This document shows positions 1 through 6,714 of a stretch of DNA of 11,743 bases, in pieces; position 1 is the stretch's first letter; each line of letters starts with the position of its first letter. The DNA lies in NCBI GenBank assembly GCA_021812905.1, contig JAKAMM010000030.1:1-11743 (forward strand), written 5' to 3'. A program made the translations under genes and the position numbers. The notes under the pieces are model-generated. The model was not told the origin of the DNA. It was given only the letters and a program-made list of their open reading frames with translations, and ran no database searches. Source of the DNA: Chloroflexota bacterium (GTDB taxonomy: Bacteria > Chloroflexota > Anaerolineae > Anaerolineales > Villigracilaceae).

Positions 1-949
1 TGATCGTGCCGGAGAGGAACATCACTGGGAAAAGAATGAAAAATGAGATGAGCAGAGCTTGCATCATGTTGCGCGCATAAGTGGCGATCCAGATGCCGAT
101 ACCCGCGCTCGCAGCTAATGCCAGCGTGGAGAGAGCGATGAATAGCACCAGCGTCCAGAACGGGTTCGCACCGTGCGGCGCGACGCCAAAGATGAAGAAG
201 GCAAGCCCAACGCCGATGATCAGACCAACGACCTCCAGCGCGACCATGGGAATCAATTTGGCGAGGATCAGTTCGAGCGGGCGTATCGGTGTGACCATCA
301 ACTGTTCAAGTGTGCCCGCTTCTTTTTCGCGGACGATGGAGGCTGCGGCAAGCAGGACGCCCAACATCACCACTGCCAGCGCGACCATGCTCACCGCATT
401 GAAGTGGATGTAACGCATCTCTGGTAGATACCAGGCACGCACGTTGTTGATGACTGACGGTATCGCACCGAGCGCGACTCCCTGTCCGCTTTGGTTGAGG
501 CGCTGGACTTCAATGTCAGATGAATAGCCGCGCGCGATGCGCTGGACGTAACTCAGCGAGAGCAGGGTGGTGTTGGCTTGCGTGCCATCCGCCAAGACCT
601 GGATCTGGGTTGGCGCGCCCGCCGCAAGGTTCTGGCTGAAGCGAGATGGGATGACGATTCCGAGCGTGGCTTGCCCCGAGTCGAGTTGGCGTTCGAGTTC
701 AGATTCATCGGCTGGATAAAAATCCAGCGCAAACGAATCGCCTTGGCGGAATCGTTCAATCAGCGCACGGCTCTGGGGCGAGTTGTCGCGGTCGAGGATC
801 GCGGTGGGAATGTGTTTGACGTCCATCGTCAGCGCCCAGCCGCACAGCACGATCTCTGCAAAGACGTACACCACCAGAAAGACGATGGGAATATCGCGCA
901 GGGTCTGGATGAATTCTTTTTTGATCAGCGAGCGAAGGCGGGCGTTCAT
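1..949 (-). CDS. ABC-2 type exporter permease (YbhR/YbhS-like), C-terminus outside window
   Basis: Integral membrane subunit of an ABC exporter. About 316 residues are visible; the family is usually about 370, so roughly the last two helices lie beyond the left edge. The protein opens with a short cytoplasmic segment (MNARLRSLIKKEF), a first membrane helix near residues 20-40, then a long extracytoplasmic domain. The helical core begins with the coupling segment IVREKEAGTLEQLMVTPIRP, which is typical of the YhhJ/YbhS/YbhR branch of ABC-2 permeases. The ATG lies 2 bases after the stop of the neighbouring permease, so translation is probably coupled; the ribosome site is weak. It is homologous to that neighbour (same REKE.G.....V.PIRP.ELIL.KLIP block), implying a permease heterodimer driven by the double ATPase upstream in the operon. 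The substrate is unknown. Confidence 0.9.
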   Translation of the reverse strand, partial: MNARLRSLIKKEFIQTLRDIPIVFLVVYVFAEIVLCGWALTMDVKHIPTAILDRDNSPQSRALIERFRQGDSFALDFYPADESELERQLDSGQATLGIVIPSRFSQNLAAGAPTQIQVLADGTQANTTLLSLSYVQRIARGYSSDIEVQRLNQSGQGVALGAIPSVINNVRAWYLPEMRYIHFNAVSMVALAVVMLGVLLAAASIVREKEAGTLEQLMVTPIRPLELILAKLIPMVALEVVGLIIGVGLAFFIFGVAPHGANPFWTLVLFIALSTLALAASAGIGIWIATYARNMMQALLISFFILFPVMFLSGTI

Positions 950-951
950 GG

Positions 952-2088
952 TCATCCGATCCGTTTCTTGAACCGCAGTGCGGAAACCGCGACCAACGCC
1001 ACCGCGTAGACCGTCAGAAATGTGAGTGTTGGCAGTGAATTAGCCAGCCCCTGACCTTTGAGAACGATGGCACGCGCGAGGTCCACAAAATAGCGCGTGG
1101 GGAAGGAATTGGCGTAGACCTGCATGGCAGCGGGCATGGTGTGTATGGGGAAGATGAAGCCGCTGAACAGCATGGATGGCATGATGGTCAGCACAATAGC
1201 GAGCAGCATGGCTGTCACCTGACTACGTGTCAGCGTGGAGACCAGCAAGCCGATGCCGACGGTGGTCAGCACGTAGAGCGCGGATGCAGCGATGAACAAA
1301 AGCAGGCTGCCGCGGAACGGTACGTTGAACCAGAAGATTCCGCCCGCCAGAACGATCATCATCTCGATGAAGGCGATCACACCGTAGGGAATCAGTTTGC
1401 CTAGGATGAGTTCGACCGGACGGATCGGCGAGACGAACACTTGCTGGATGGAGCCGCGTTCCTTCTCGCGCACGATTGCCAGCGCGGAAAGAAGCGGCGG
1501 AAACGCCATGAGGATCACACCGAACAGCGCCGGCACAATCGAGTTGACGCTTTTCAAGGCTGGGTTGTAAAGCACACGCGATTCGACAGTCAGCGCGACG
1601 TGACGCCCCAGCGATTGACCGGTGCGGCTTTCGATGTAGTTCGTCGCGATGCGGCGGTTATAATCGGCATTGATGGCTTCAACGTAGGACTGCGCCACCT
1701 GTGCGAAGGGCGTGTACGAACCATCGAGGATCGTCTGGACTTCGGACTGTCCGCCGCTGCTAAGAGTTTTCTCGAAGTCCGAACGGATAACCAGCGCAAC
1801 GTCAGCTTGGTCGCGGTCAAGCATATCCTGGATTTGACCGTAATCCTGCACATCCGCAACCAGATTGAAATAACCTGTGTTGATAAATGCCTGTGTGTAG
1901 TCGCGGCTGGCCGCAGTGTGATCGAAATCCAGCACAATCAGTTTTATGTTTCGCACATCGGTGTTGACGCCATACGCAAACAAGAACAGCATGACCAATG
2001 GCAATACGAGCGCAATGCCCAGCGTGTATGGGTCACGCAGGATTTCGCGGGTTTCCTTGCGTAGGACAGAGAACACACGTGAATTCAT
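952..2088 (-). CDS. ABC-2 type exporter permease (YbhS/YbhR-like)
   Basis: Membrane subunit of 378 aa, full family length. The order is a cytoplasmic N-terminus with KETREILRDP (residues 11-20), helix 1 at about 22-41, a large extracytoplasmic domain at about 45-175, then a block of roughly five helices. The coupling element IVREKERGSIQQVFVSPIRP lies at about 205-224. The ATG at 2088 has a GGGAG ribosome site 8 bases upstream and starts 3 bases after the methyltransferase stop. With the partial permease that follows it would form the transmembrane half of the exporter, powered by the fused ATPase encoded at 3406-5373. In E. coli the comparable set is YbhF (ATPase) with YbhS and YbhR (permeases); the match here is by architecture and motif, and a shared substrate cannot be assumed. 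Confidence 0.92.
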   Translation of the reverse strand: MNSRVFSVLRKETREILRDPYTLGIALVLPLVMLFLFAYGVNTDVRNIKLIVLDFDHTAASRDYTQAFINTGYFNLVADVQDYGQIQDMLDRDQADVALVIRSDFEKTLSSGGQSEVQTILDGSYTPFAQVAQSYVEAINADYNRRIATNYIESRTGQSLGRHVALTVESRVLYNPALKSVNSIVPALFGVILMAFPPLLSALAIVREKERGSIQQVFVSPIRPVELILGKLIPYGVIAFIEMMIVLAGGIFWFNVPFRGSLLLFIAASALYVLTTVGIGLLVSTLTRSQVTAMLLAIVLTIMPSMLFSGFIFPIHTMPAAMQVYANSFPTRYFVDLARAIVLKGQGLANSLPTLTFLTVYAVALVAVSALRFKKRIG

Positions 2089-2091
2089 GAC

Positions 2092-2694
2092 TCATGCTCC
2101 CTGGAAGAAACGCGGCAGGAAGCGTCCAGTCTGTTTCATGTATTCGCGATACGCGTCGCCGAATTTTTCGATCAAGGTCTGCTCTTCGGTGCGTGTAACG
2201 GAACGAATCAGTATGCCAAAGAGCAAGCAAACGATAGCCACAAACCAGTTTCCCGTGACCAGGACGAAAGCCAGTGAAGTGGTGAAAAAGGTTGTGTACA
2301 TCGGATGGCGCATCCAGTGATAGGGTCCGGTGGTAATCAAGGTTTGACGCGCTTGGGTGATGCCGGGTGCGGCAAAATTCTCGCCAAGCGTGCGATGTAC
2401 CCAGATTAGCAATAGCACACTGACGAAGCCGATACCAATTCCAAGCCAGCGTAATACCGATGACAGTGACAACTCCGCCCAGGCAAGCCAACCCGGCACG
2501 AAAATGTAAACTACAGCCAGCAGGCAAATAAACCCGTACAGAAACCACGCCAGGAGTGCTCTCTCCTTTCCCAGTCGGCTCATCGAGAAACAGCTGCCCA
2601 ATTTGATTCCAATTACGAAATAGTAGACGCGTGTCACCACCAAGGCGAAGAAAATCACAGCCAGACTAATTCGAAATGTTAATTCAGCGTTCAT
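2092..2694 (-). CDS. Isoprenylcysteine carboxyl methyltransferase (ICMT/PEMT)-family membrane protein
   Basis: A 200 aa polytopic membrane protein with the C-terminal signature of the ICMT/phospholipid methyltransferase superfamily: GPYHWMRHPMY at 123-133, followed by the acidic helix with E170-E171 and FGDAYREY at 178-185. In characterised relatives this region binds S-adenosylmethionine at the membrane face and methylates a lipid or prenyl-cysteine carboxylate. Hydrophobic segments lie near 8-28, 50-67, 80-99 and 134-163. The ATG is preceded by GGAG 6 bases upstream and overlaps the end of the hydrolase remnant by 11 bases. The stop is 3 bases before the permease start, so it is embedded in the exporter operon. 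I infer a role in modifying the exported substrate or the membrane lipids; bacterial members of this family have few defined substrates. Confidence 0.85.
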   Translation of the reverse strand: MNAELTFRISLAVIFFALVVTRVYYFVIGIKLGSCFSMSRLGKERALLAWFLYGFICLLAVVYIFVPGWLAWAELSLSSVLRWLGIGIGFVSVLLLIWVHRTLGENFAAPGITQARQTLITTGPYHWMRHPMYTTFFTTSLAFVLVTGNWFVAIVCLLFGILIRSVTRTEEQTLIEKFGDAYREYMKQTGRFLPRFFQGA

Positions 2695-2970
2695 ACTTTT
2701 CTCCTACAGTGTCTTCCAGCCAATCAAACAGAACCTGGTGCTTCAGCGCCATGTTTCCAAACTGGCAATGTTCCTCTGCGCCCTCTTCTTGCGTAAAGAC
2801 GCGCAGTGTCTTGGGTGCCTTCGATGCAGCGTAGAGCATATCTACCGGCTCCAGGGGACAGCGTGATCCTTTTCACCGTGCGAAATGAGGGTCGTTTGCT
2901 GGGTCAGTCCCGCAACTCGCTGTACGTAGCAGCTCAAATGAAAAGTTTGGTCACTACAATGCAGTTTCAT
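2684..2970 (-). pseudogene. Truncated, frameshifted alpha/beta hydrolase (C-terminal remnant)
   Basis: Two adjacent minus-strand frames together read as the last third of a serine hydrolase. The first frame gives TLISHGEKDHAVP, matching the strand and turn that carry the catalytic Asp. The second continues with EPVDMLYAASKAPKTLRVF, then TQEEGAEEHCQ (catalytic His region) and FDWLED before a stop at 2684. The frames join at a run of four bases, 2854-2857 (CCCC on the minus strand). One more C there would restore VPLE, so a single-base deletion, or a sequencing error, explains the break. Everything N-terminal, including the nucleophile Ser, is missing: the neighbouring membrane-protein gene ends at 2981. 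The region is unlikely to give an active enzyme. The N-terminal limit of homology is uncertain; it becomes convincing from about 2925 onward. Confidence 0.7.
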
Positions 2971-2980
2971 GACGGTTACT

Positions 2981-3397
2981 CTATCTCCAAGAAAGAACCA
3001 GTGCCACAATCCAGGGGAGGTTGAATGCAAGCAGCAGCCATTTGAAATCAGAATTGATCATGAAGTTGACAGCCGTCATCAAGCCAATGGAAGCTAGACT
3101 TGCTAGCGCGACCACGTAACCCGCACCGGGTATCATTTGTTGAAACGCTGTTACGGCTATGAAGGTAGTCAACAGCCCCGTGGCAAACATAAAACCACCC
3201 ATGACCCAGAGGACGCGGCGCAGCCAGATTAGCAAGCCTGGTACGGTAGCCTGAATCTCGGCATGGGTCGTGCCCATGAAGCGTGGGTCTTCAGGCAGCA
3301 ATGGAGGGCGTTTGAAAACGAAATAAATTCCGAGACCCATTAATACGATACCCTGAGAAACAAGAAAAATTGAAGATGGAGAAAGTTCGATTTTCAT
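2981..3397 (-). CDS. Hypothetical small four-helix membrane protein
   Basis: 138 aa; I do not recognise a named family. Helix 1 spans about 9-28 and is followed by a conserved-looking cytoplasmic or external segment RPPLLPEDPRFMG at 30-42. Three more hydrophobic segments lie at about 60-85, 92-112 and 118-136. There is no signal peptide cleavage site, cysteine cluster or catalytic motif. The start ATG has AGGAG about 6 bases upstream, partly formed by the stop of the double-ATPase gene, which ends 8 bases before. Position inside the exporter operon suggests an accessory or unrelated passenger membrane protein. The tail overlaps no other real gene; the hydrolase remnant begins just after its stop. 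Confidence 0.75.
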   Translation of the reverse strand: MKIELSPSSIFLVSQGIVLMGLGIYFVFKRPPLLPEDPRFMGTTHAEIQATVPGLLIWLRRVLWVMGGFMFATGLLTTFIAVTAFQQMIPGAGYVVALASLASIGLMTAVNFMINSDFKWLLLAFNLPWIVALVLSWR

Positions 3398-3405
3398 GAA
3401 AACTC

Positions 3406-5373
3406 CTATGCTTCGCGACCTTCCCTTGCCGGGAGAGAGGCAACATTTCGACTCTCTTCCATTTCAATAAACGTCACGAAGAGGTCTTCGAGCGAGAAGG
3501 GGATTGGGGAAATGTGCCGGGCAGGATGACCCTCTGAAGCGAAAGCAGTCTCGATTTCATGCGTGAGGCGCTTCGCGTCCTCGACTAGGATGTGGACGCG
3601 GTCGCCGAACAAGCCCGCGCCCAGCACACCATCCATTGCTTCCACGCGCCGCAGCGCGCGGAATGGATCGGCCGAAGGGGTCACTTCGAGCATTTCACCA
3701 GTGCGCATATTCGAGCGCAAATCGGCGGGACTGCCGTGTGCGATCAGGCGTCCGTTGTAGATCAGCCCGAGCGTGTTGCAGTGTTCGGCTTCATCCATGT
3801 AATGCGTGGTGACGAAGACGGTCACGCCGCGCGACGAGAGGCTGTAGATTAAATCCCAAAAGGCGCGGCGCGAGATCGGGTCCACGCCCGAGGTGGGTTC
3901 GTCGAGGAACAGAACACTTGGTTCATGCAAAATGGAACAGCCAAGTGCGAGGCGCTGTTTCCAGCCGCCGGAGAGATCGCGCGTCATGGCGCGTTCGCGT
4001 CCCGTGAGCCCAGCCATTTCCAGCGCCCAGCGTTTGCGCGCTACCAGCCGCGAATTATTCAAGCCGTACACGCCCGCGTAGAAATCCAGATTCTCCTCAA
4101 CCGTCATATCGTTGTAGAGTGAAAACTTCTGCGACATGTAACCAATCTGCGGTTTGATTTCCATTTGCGCGCGCAAGATGTCGCGGCCGGCTACCGTTCC
4201 TGCGCCGGAAGTGGGGGAAAGCAGTCCGCACAACATGCGGATGGTGGTCGTCTTGCCGCTGCCGTTCGGACCAAGGAAGCCGAAGATCTCGCCCTCCTTC
4301 ACGCGGAACGAGACTTTGTTCACGGCGGTGAACTCGCCGAATTTTTTGGTGAGATCCGAAACGCTGACCGCGACATTGGAAGATGGATGGTGAACGGTGG
4401 ACAGTGGAACCTTGATCGTCAACGGTCTACCGTCCACGGTCTGCTTTTCAAGCATCGCAACGAACACATCCTCGAGGCTGGGAATAGTACGACGAACATC
4501 TGAGATTTGAATCTTGTCTTTGGCAAGATCGGCCTTAAAAGCGGGCAAGTCTTGTATTGGATTTTCCACCAGCAAATGCAATCGTTCGCCAAAGACCTGG
4601 ACGTGGGAGACGTGCGGATGAGTCCGCAAACGACCCAATGCCTCGCGCTGAGGCTGGGCGAGCAGATGGAGCATCTCGCCGCTCAATCCGGAACGGAGGG
4701 CGGCTGGCGTTTCAGATGCGATGATCTGCCCCTTATGCATGAGCGCGACGCGATGGAAGCGTTCGGCTTCGTCCATGTACGGAGTGGACACAAGGATGGT
4801 GATGCCCTGCTCGAGGAAGGCGTTGAGCAGCAGCCAGAAGTCGCGGCGGCTGACGGGATCCACGCCGGTGGTGGGTTCATCGAGGAAAAGGACTTGCGGA
4901 GAATAGATCAACGCGCAGGCGAGGGCGAGTTTCTTCTTCATGCCACCGGAGAGATGTTCGGCGCGGCGATCAGCAGCGAGGTCGAGGCGCGTGAAGCGTA
5001 GAAGATCACCAATGCGTTTCTCGCGTTCATCACTTGCGACTTGATAAAGATCTGCAAAGAAATCCAAGTTCTCGCGCACGCTGAGCGAGCCGTACAACGT
5101 GAAGCCTTCGGACATATATCCAATACGCCCACCCAAGCCTGTCGGATTTTTGACCACGTCTATGCCAGCAACCGTCACTTGCCCGCGTGTAGCAGATAAA
5201 ATCCCGCACAGCATTTGCATCGTGGTCGTCTTGCCCGCACCATCGGGACCGACCAGGCCGAAGATCTCGCCTTGACGCACTTCGAGGTCAATGCCGCGTA
5301 CCGCTTCGACTTTCTTCGCGCCGAAGCCGTAGTGCTTTGTCAACCCTCGAACCGAGATCAGAATTTCATTCAT
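3406..5373 (-). CDS. Double ABC-transporter ATPase (two fused NBDs, YbhF-like)
   Basis: A 655 aa cytoplasmic ATPase with two complete nucleotide-binding domains in one chain, energising the ABC-2 permeases downstream. NBD1 has Walker A GPDGAGKTT (42-50), signature LSGGM (141-145) and Walker B VLFLDEP (161-167). NBD2 has Walker A GPNGSGKTT (368-376), signature LSGGW (467-471) and Walker B VLFLDEP (487-493), with Q-loop Gln415 and H-loop His524 intact. NBD1 instead has Glu89 at the Q-loop position (GYMSEGF) and Pro198 at the H-loop position (STPYMDEAE), so it is probably catalytically degenerate. Each domain ends in the usual ATPase-associated tail (SLEDVF / SLEDLF). I chose the ATG at 5373, giving MNEILISVRGLTKHYG, over an upstream in-frame TTG at 5415 that adds an unconserved stretch and lacks a ribosome site. 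It is the first gene of the operon. Confidence 0.93.
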   Translation of the reverse strand: MNEILISVRGLTKHYGFGAKKVEAVRGIDLEVRQGEIFGLVGPDGAGKTTTMQMLCGILSATRGQVTVAGIDVVKNPTGLGGRIGYMSEGFTLYGSLSVRENLDFFADLYQVASDEREKRIGDLLRFTRLDLAADRRAEHLSGGMKKKLALACALIYSPQVLFLDEPTTGVDPVSRRDFWLLLNAFLEQGITILVSTPYMDEAERFHRVALMHKGQIIASETPAALRSGLSGEMLHLLAQPQREALGRLRTHPHVSHVQVFGERLHLLVENPIQDLPAFKADLAKDKIQISDVRRTIPSLEDVFVAMLEKQTVDGRPLTIKVPLSTVHHPSSNVAVSVSDLTKKFGEFTAVNKVSFRVKEGEIFGFLGPNGSGKTTTIRMLCGLLSPTSGAGTVAGRDILRAQMEIKPQIGYMSQKFSLYNDMTVEENLDFYAGVYGLNNSRLVARKRWALEMAGLTGRERAMTRDLSGGWKQRLALGCSILHEPSVLFLDEPTSGVDPISRRAFWDLIYSLSSRGVTVFVTTHYMDEAEHCNTLGLIYNGRLIAHGSPADLRSNMRTGEMLEVTPSADPFRALRRVEAMDGVLGAGLFGDRVHILVEDAKRLTHEIETAFASEGHPARHISPIPFSLEDLFVTFIEMEESRNVASLPAREGREA

Positions 5374-5454
5374 GACCTTAGAATAACTGCTAACCTCGCT
5401 GAAAGCGAGCGCCAATCAGCGCAAAGGGGATAGGTAAAACTACCTGCTTAAAAC
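5374..5454 (-). promoter_or_regulatory. Leader of the ABC exporter operon with short palindromes
   Basis: This gap upstream of the double-ATPase gene must hold its promoter, but I see no convincing -35/-10 pair. It contains two short inverted repeats. One is AGGTA-AAAC-TACCT at 5432-5445 (plus-strand reading), operator-like in size. The other is CTCGCT-GAA-AGCGAG at 5395-5409, a perfect 6-bp hairpin with a 3-base loop, about 21 bases before the ATG on the transcribed strand. The hairpin has no T-run after it, so it is not a classical terminator. Either could be a regulator site or an RNA element; both are short enough to arise by chance. Confidence 0.35.
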
Positions 5455-5482
5455 GAAAAGCCCGACGATGTTCGCCGGACTG
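5455..5482 (-). terminator. Rho-independent terminator after the DUF1461 gene
   Basis: On the minus strand a 10-11 bp hairpin (outer pair from AGTCC with GGGCT, containing two G-T wobbles, loop ACA at 5469-5471) is followed directly by TTTT at 5459-5456. It lies about 37 bases after the stop of the DUF1461 gene and separates it from the exporter operon. The plus strand has no T-run after the stem, so it acts in the minus direction. Confidence 0.75.
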
Positions 5483-5518
5483 AAAGTCAATCGCAACACA
5501 GCGCTATGATTTATTTCT

Positions 5519-6187
5519 TTAGGCCTCCTTGCTTGCCAGAGACAATCGCCAGCGCCAGCCAAGAAACGCCAGCAGCAATCCACCAATGAAACTGATCGCA
5601 GAGATCATGTAAGTCGCGTCCATCCAGAATTGCAAGGGGAACAAACGGATCAGCGTATTGGAATAAGCGAACAGCCACGAACCCGGCTTGAAGAAGATCA
5701 AGTGAAAATTATCGAACCAAACCTGCCAGGCGAAGAGCGCCAGCAACGCGATAGATGAGATCAACGCGACCGTCAGAATGCCTCCGGCTTGAATCGCCGA
5801 AGCGAGCGCGGACAAATCTCCCCTGCGCCACAAAATGAATCCCGATAATAGGATCGCGATGAACGCGATCCACAGCGCGCGCCAGACGGTTTGGAATGCC
5901 GTTTGCACATCTATCATGTGCGTCACCTCGCGCGGACTATAAACAGGCTTTCCATCGAGTGTTTCGTTGGCGAGCGTATCGTCAGGCAGGTTATCGCGCA
6001 CGTAGCGCATGTTCACGGTGGCAAGTTCCAAACGTTGCTGCTGAGTGAAGCCGTATGAATCGGGCGGGAAACTGGCTTTGCCGTATTCGAGCGCGAGGTA
6101 TTGTTCGGTTGTCAAAAGCCTCGCTGAACCAAGCATGATAAAGAATGGAAGGGCAAGAATGATCAGTATTTTGAGAAGTCTGGTCAT
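5519..6187 (-). CDS. DUF1461 / TIGR01906-type integral membrane protein, Lit-like
   Basis: A 222 aa protein with an N-terminal helix (about 5-24), a loop domain, and helices at about 102-120, 133-155 and 190-213. Family hallmarks are the segment SPREVTHMIDVQ (84-95) and FDNFHLIFFKPGSWLF (158-173), followed by LIRLFPLQFWMDA. DUF1461 includes Lit, the lipoprotein intramolecular transacylase of low-GC Firmicutes, which moves an acyl chain within the lipoprotein N-terminal cysteine. From memory its catalytic histidines are 72 residues apart; here H90 and H162 have exactly that spacing. Membership of the family is well supported; lyso-lipoprotein formation is inferred. The ATG has GAGG about 5 bases upstream. 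It is monocistronic, between its own promoter and terminator, transcribed divergently from the metal-sensor gene. Confidence 0.8.
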   Translation of the reverse strand: MTRLLKILIILALPFFIMLGSARLLTTEQYLALEYGKASFPPDSYGFTQQQRLELATVNMRYVRDNLPDDTLANETLDGKPVYSPREVTHMIDVQTAFQTVWRALWIAFIAILLSGFILWRRGDLSALASAIQAGGILTVALISSIALLALFAWQVWFDNFHLIFFKPGSWLFAYSNTLIRLFPLQFWMDATYMISAISFIGGLLLAFLGWRWRLSLASKEA

Positions 6188-6225
6188 GGTTCCTCAGAAT
6201 GATCAGAATGAAGTGAGCGAGTTTT

Positions 6226-6254
6226 ATTCTATGATTTTTACACAGAAGCGTTAA
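6226..6254 (-). promoter_or_regulatory. Promoter for the DUF1461 gene
   Basis: Read on the minus strand, TTAACG (6254-6249), 17 bases, then TAGAAT (6231-6226) form a sigma70-like promoter. It lies about 38 bases upstream of the start codon. The spacing is ideal and both boxes are one to two mismatches from consensus; activity is inferred. Confidence 0.5.
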
Positions 6255-6297
6255 GCGTCATTTCGCCCATCCGCTGGTGAGCATATTGGCGTATTGC

Positions 6298-6325
6298 TTG
6301 ACGGATTTGGATTTTCTAGTAAAAT
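6298..6325 (+). promoter_or_regulatory. Promoter of metal-efflux module 1
   Basis: TTGACG at 6298-6303 and TAAAAT at 6320-6325 are separated by 16 bases. The predicted start site falls inside the palindrome immediately downstream, a layout that lets a bound repressor block RNA polymerase. The same TTGACG -35 hexamer heads module 2. Confidence 0.6.
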
Positions 6326-6349
6326 ATCATCATATCAGCATATGATGAT
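6326..6349 (+). promoter_or_regulatory. Perfect palindromic operator for the CmtR-like repressor
   Basis: ATCATCATAT-N4-ATATGATGAT is a flawless 10-bp inverted repeat with spacer CAGC. It sits between the -10 box and the ribosome site of the ArsR-family gene, exactly where members of this family autoregulate. It is AT-rich, like other ArsR/SmtB operators, but does not carry the TGAA...TTCA core of the SmtB class. Binding by the adjacent regulator is inferred from position and symmetry. Confidence 0.7.
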
Positions 6350-6363
6350 TTATGGAGAATGAC

Positions 6364-6714
6364 ATGTTGCTTGCTGCCAAACCCAAATCCATTGACATCC
6401 AAGCCAAACTCTTCCGCGGGTTCTCAGACCCGTCACGTCTATCTATTCTTGATTCTTTGCGCGAGGGCGCACGCACCGTTGGTGAAATTGTCGAAGCAAC
6501 TGGCTTGGCCCAGCCGAATGTCTCCAATCACCTCGCTTGTTTGCGAGATTGTGGATTGGTCGCGGCTGAACCACAAGGGCGATTCGTTTACTATGAATTG
6601 AGTGACAAACGGGTGGGAAAGTTGCTCATGCTTGCCGATGAATTACTTGCCGATGTTGCCAAAGGCGTATATGAATGCACACGGTATAACATAAAGGATT
6701 CTAAAAATGGCTAA
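6364..6714 (+). CDS. ArsR/SmtB-family metal-responsive repressor, CmtR-like (Cd/Pb type)
   Basis: A 116 aa winged-helix dimeric repressor. It has the family opening FRGFSDPSRLSILDSL (18-32, approximately), recognition region TGLAQPNVSNHLACLRDCGLV (46-66) and wing GRFVYYEL (72-79). The metal-site pattern matches Mycobacterium tuberculosis CmtR, a Cd(II)/Pb(II) sensor: two Cys four residues apart in the recognition helix (C59, C63, corresponding to C57/C61) and a C-terminal Cys (C105, corresponding to C102). I chose the ATG at 6364 because GGAG at 6354-6357 sits 6 bases upstream; the ATG at 6352 would be only about 20 bases from the predicted transcript start and has no such site. The gene overlaps the following P-type ATPase by 8 bases. 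It probably represses its own operon until metal binds. Confidence 0.88.
   Translation: MLLAAKPKSIDIQAKLFRGFSDPSRLSILDSLREGARTVGEIVEATGLAQPNVSNHLACLRDCGLVAAEPQGRFVYYELSDKRVGKLLMLADELLADVAKGVYECTRYNIKDSKNG

Noticed and set aside
1441..2064. Long plus-strand open frame (about 207 codons) opposite the complete permease.
   Set aside because: It is an antisense shadow: the minus frame encodes a clear ABC-2 permease, while the plus translation is rich in His/Arg/Gln with no motif.
2806..3024. Plus-strand open frame across the hydrolase remnant.
   Set aside because: No ribosome site or motif; it is antisense to sequence with recognisable hydrolase homology on the minus strand.
4507..5001. Plus-strand open frame opposite the double ATPase.
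   Set aside because: Antisense to the Walker and signature motifs of NBD1; no independent coding signal or ribosome site.
5374..5415. In-frame TTG start extending the double ATPase by 14 residues.
   Set aside because: The extension reads through the leader hairpin, has no ribosome site and precedes the normal family start at MNEILISV.
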